A DNA stretch of 64,000 nucleotides, taken from contig NC_091156.1 in assembly GCF_040958095.1 (NCBI RefSeq), forward strand, positions 16,593,189-16,657,188, read 5' to 3'. Below the pieces are notes generated by a model. That model did not search any database. It was not told where the DNA came from and was given only the letters and a program-made list of their open reading frames with translations. Positions 35,701 through 38,700 of this stretch are shown here, piece by piece. The number at the start of each line of letters is the position of its first letter. Within the stretch, counting starts at the first letter, position 1. The DNA comes from Procambarus clarkii (Eukaryota > Arthropoda > Malacostraca > Decapoda > Cambaridae). The position numbers and the translations under genes are program-made.

Positions 35701-38700
35701 CTTTCACGCATCCGAGCAGACCATCGTTGTCACCAATATTATTAATCACACCGCACCCGTGCCCCTCTCGGGAGTCACGAGAAAAAATATTTGTATAAAA
35801 TCCATTTATTATCCGATCAACTTGGGAATAGTTTACAAATGTTTGCCATGAAATTTACGTTTTCTCTAATAGCCGAACAGCTTATTAAAGAGAACGTCGT
35901 GGCAGTGAATCATCGTGGTAAAACAATTGTATTATTGACACGACGAGTATAATCGATGTAGTTTTTATATATGTTGCCGGTCGAACGCATCCTTATGTGA
36001 CCTTTAATACTTATGTTCTTATAGAACATTCTATTGCGAGCACATTGGTACAAAAATGAAATACATACATCGACAAATAAAGTCAGGACAGTGAATTGAA
36101 TATACACTTTTCAAAGCGAGTTTCGCCGATATGCCGCCGCGGGTAACACTTCAGCCACTTCCCACACTGTTTTGGGTGGGCTACGACATTGAATCTATAT
36201 TTATATGCATATGTCCGTGTAGAGAATTTTATTGCGATTCCAATGATACCACAGTTAGCGATGTAGGACAACTGTAGGCTTCGCAACCATTAAGAGAGTG
36301 GAAACATTTTGTTGCTGTTTGGCGCTCTCGGCGAGTGATCTGAATAGTTTTTTATTTGGTGTTGATAGTCCTTATGCTTTGGCGGCATTTTATAGGTATG
36401 TTCTTATAGACAATTTTATTGCGAACACAGTGATACCAAATTTAAATACGTGCGCCTTCAATTATTGTCAGGACAGTCAAAAGAGTGTACACTTTTTCGG
36501 TCTTACTGCGTAGGCGCGCGAACCGCCGAAAGCGCATAGGGTATGATTTTTTTCTAAACGCCGAGAGCGCGAAAGTGTTAAGGGAGTTCTATCCACTTGT
36601 TCGGCTTTTAGTAGCAATATTTTGTTTTAGGATGCTTACCTTTCTGGGTTCCTGACCCGGTCATTGGCAGACATAGAATGCTTCCCATCACATGGGGGTT
36701 TCTATAGGCCATTGCTCCCCATACCTCTCTGAGGGGGGTCAGGTTCTGGCTCGTGGTCCCCAGTAAGCCCATTGAACTCCATACACATGACTGATGCCAA
36801 AGTCCAACATTAGCATATCATCCTAGTAAGCTCTGGGGAGCCGAAGGGGCTCCTCCCCCCCAGAAAACAGCTATTAACCACTTAACTGCGCCAACTGAAT
36901 ATTCTCGGTCAGCGGGAAACTGCTCCAACCAAGAAAACTCTTTTTAATTTTTTTGTATCCATTCTAAACGTGTGCGAGGTTGGTTGTGTACGAAATGGAC
37001 TCTTAGGACCTCCAGTGAGAGGCAGCCATTTTGGAAAAATTCCCAGAATGCCCTAGGGCTGCTGGCTGAGTTAGTACTGAGTGAGCAACTATGGGTGGCA
37101 CACGCACCTCTGGCTCCCAAACATCTGTCCAATGCGGTGTTGAAAGACTGCTCGCTGTCGGTGAAATTCAAACCTTATTGTTTGAAAAACATAAGGGTCA
37201 TAATATTGGTGAACCTAGGCACAATAAAAACCTAACACAAAGGTCAGATGCAAGTGATACAGCACCTATGAGGACGATACAGTGAGCGTATTCACTGAGC
37301 GCCACCCTTGCCCACCTTTGCTATCTCCAATTTATTTAGATGATACATAGATGAATCATTTTCTGGGTTCAGTGATGATGCATCTGAAACAAGTAGCATA
37401 GATGAACAGTGTTAGCGGCTTCCATGGTGGTGTTTCCCATAGATATTTTCAAGAATAACTGAATCTCTTCCAGACTGACGGACACCCTTTGAGGCTGGCT
37501 GAATCTCTTCCTGTGTGGGACTTTACAAAGCGATCTTTTCACGACTACCTTACAAATTGATCTTTTCCTGTTCTAATCGTTTCAAGACTACCTTACGTTT
37601 TACAAGCTTGACTACATACCCCCTACAGGTACTAATGCCAAGGGTGTACGTGAGTGCGTTATTTGCAAGCACACAGAATGAAGAAACAGGTGGCGAAAAT
37701 CTATCTGTGCCTGGTGCAACAATAGCGAAGTCGTGCTGTGTACCATGGACTACTTCATTGATTATTACTCACTTCCGAAGTACTGAGTGTGTAATACAGT
37801 GTGTTACTGTGTAAATAGTGTGTGAAACTGTACATGTTGTAATTTTAGTGAATTTTTAACAAGTAATATTGCGACAATATACATTTATTGTGGACACATT
37901 ACTGACACATGTATCACAATTCCATGGAACATTATGAACGTTCTACTGTATACATATTGTAAAGGACACACACATGCATCATATACGATAAAAAAACAAA
38001 AAAAATGCATTGGAAATACATAGAACAAATAATTGAAAATATATTTGTGGCAACACCCAGTGCTTGGATGGCCCGCGTGATCGTGTCTGGGCTTGTCACG
38101 CACGGGCGACCAGCCTCTGATGACGTCACAGCACAACTTGTCCACGTCCCCACAGCCAAAGTAAGTGGAATTTGATATTTATTTTTACATAGACATGTTC
38201 AGGGAAGGGAATTTATCATTTTACGAAGAAACAGAATTTTAGGGAACACTTTATTTCATGCGCACAGGGGAATTTCACAATAAACTCAGCACAGCACAGA
38301 CATTAATGTATTGTGTGGTATCGGTAATGTTACTCAAATCACCTATATATGTATTGTGTGGACTAAGGGTTAAACATGCACGCAATGAGAGCATGCTTGA
38401 CGGGTCAGTCCATGACAGGCGACGCAGCAGCTTGCAGTGGAATTACCAGCACCTGAAGGCAGCTAACCAAGCTGGACACTCAGGTACTAGGAATGTTCAC
38501 TGGAAGAACAAGCACCAAATGTAGCTTAAAGGATTAACTTGGCTACAAAGGGTGCGACCGGCATGCCATGTAAACTAGTACACACCCTAATGCATCACAG
38601 AATCTAAACTCCCCAACCACAAGGTTGTGCAGATGATGATGATGTTTTCGATTTACTGTATCTACTCGGAACGAAATGGCCACGTAGCACAGACTATAGT

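Noticed and set aside
35910..36107. Small frames inside the TTAA-bounded element
   Set aside because: Short, without domain, and different in each internal repeat unit.
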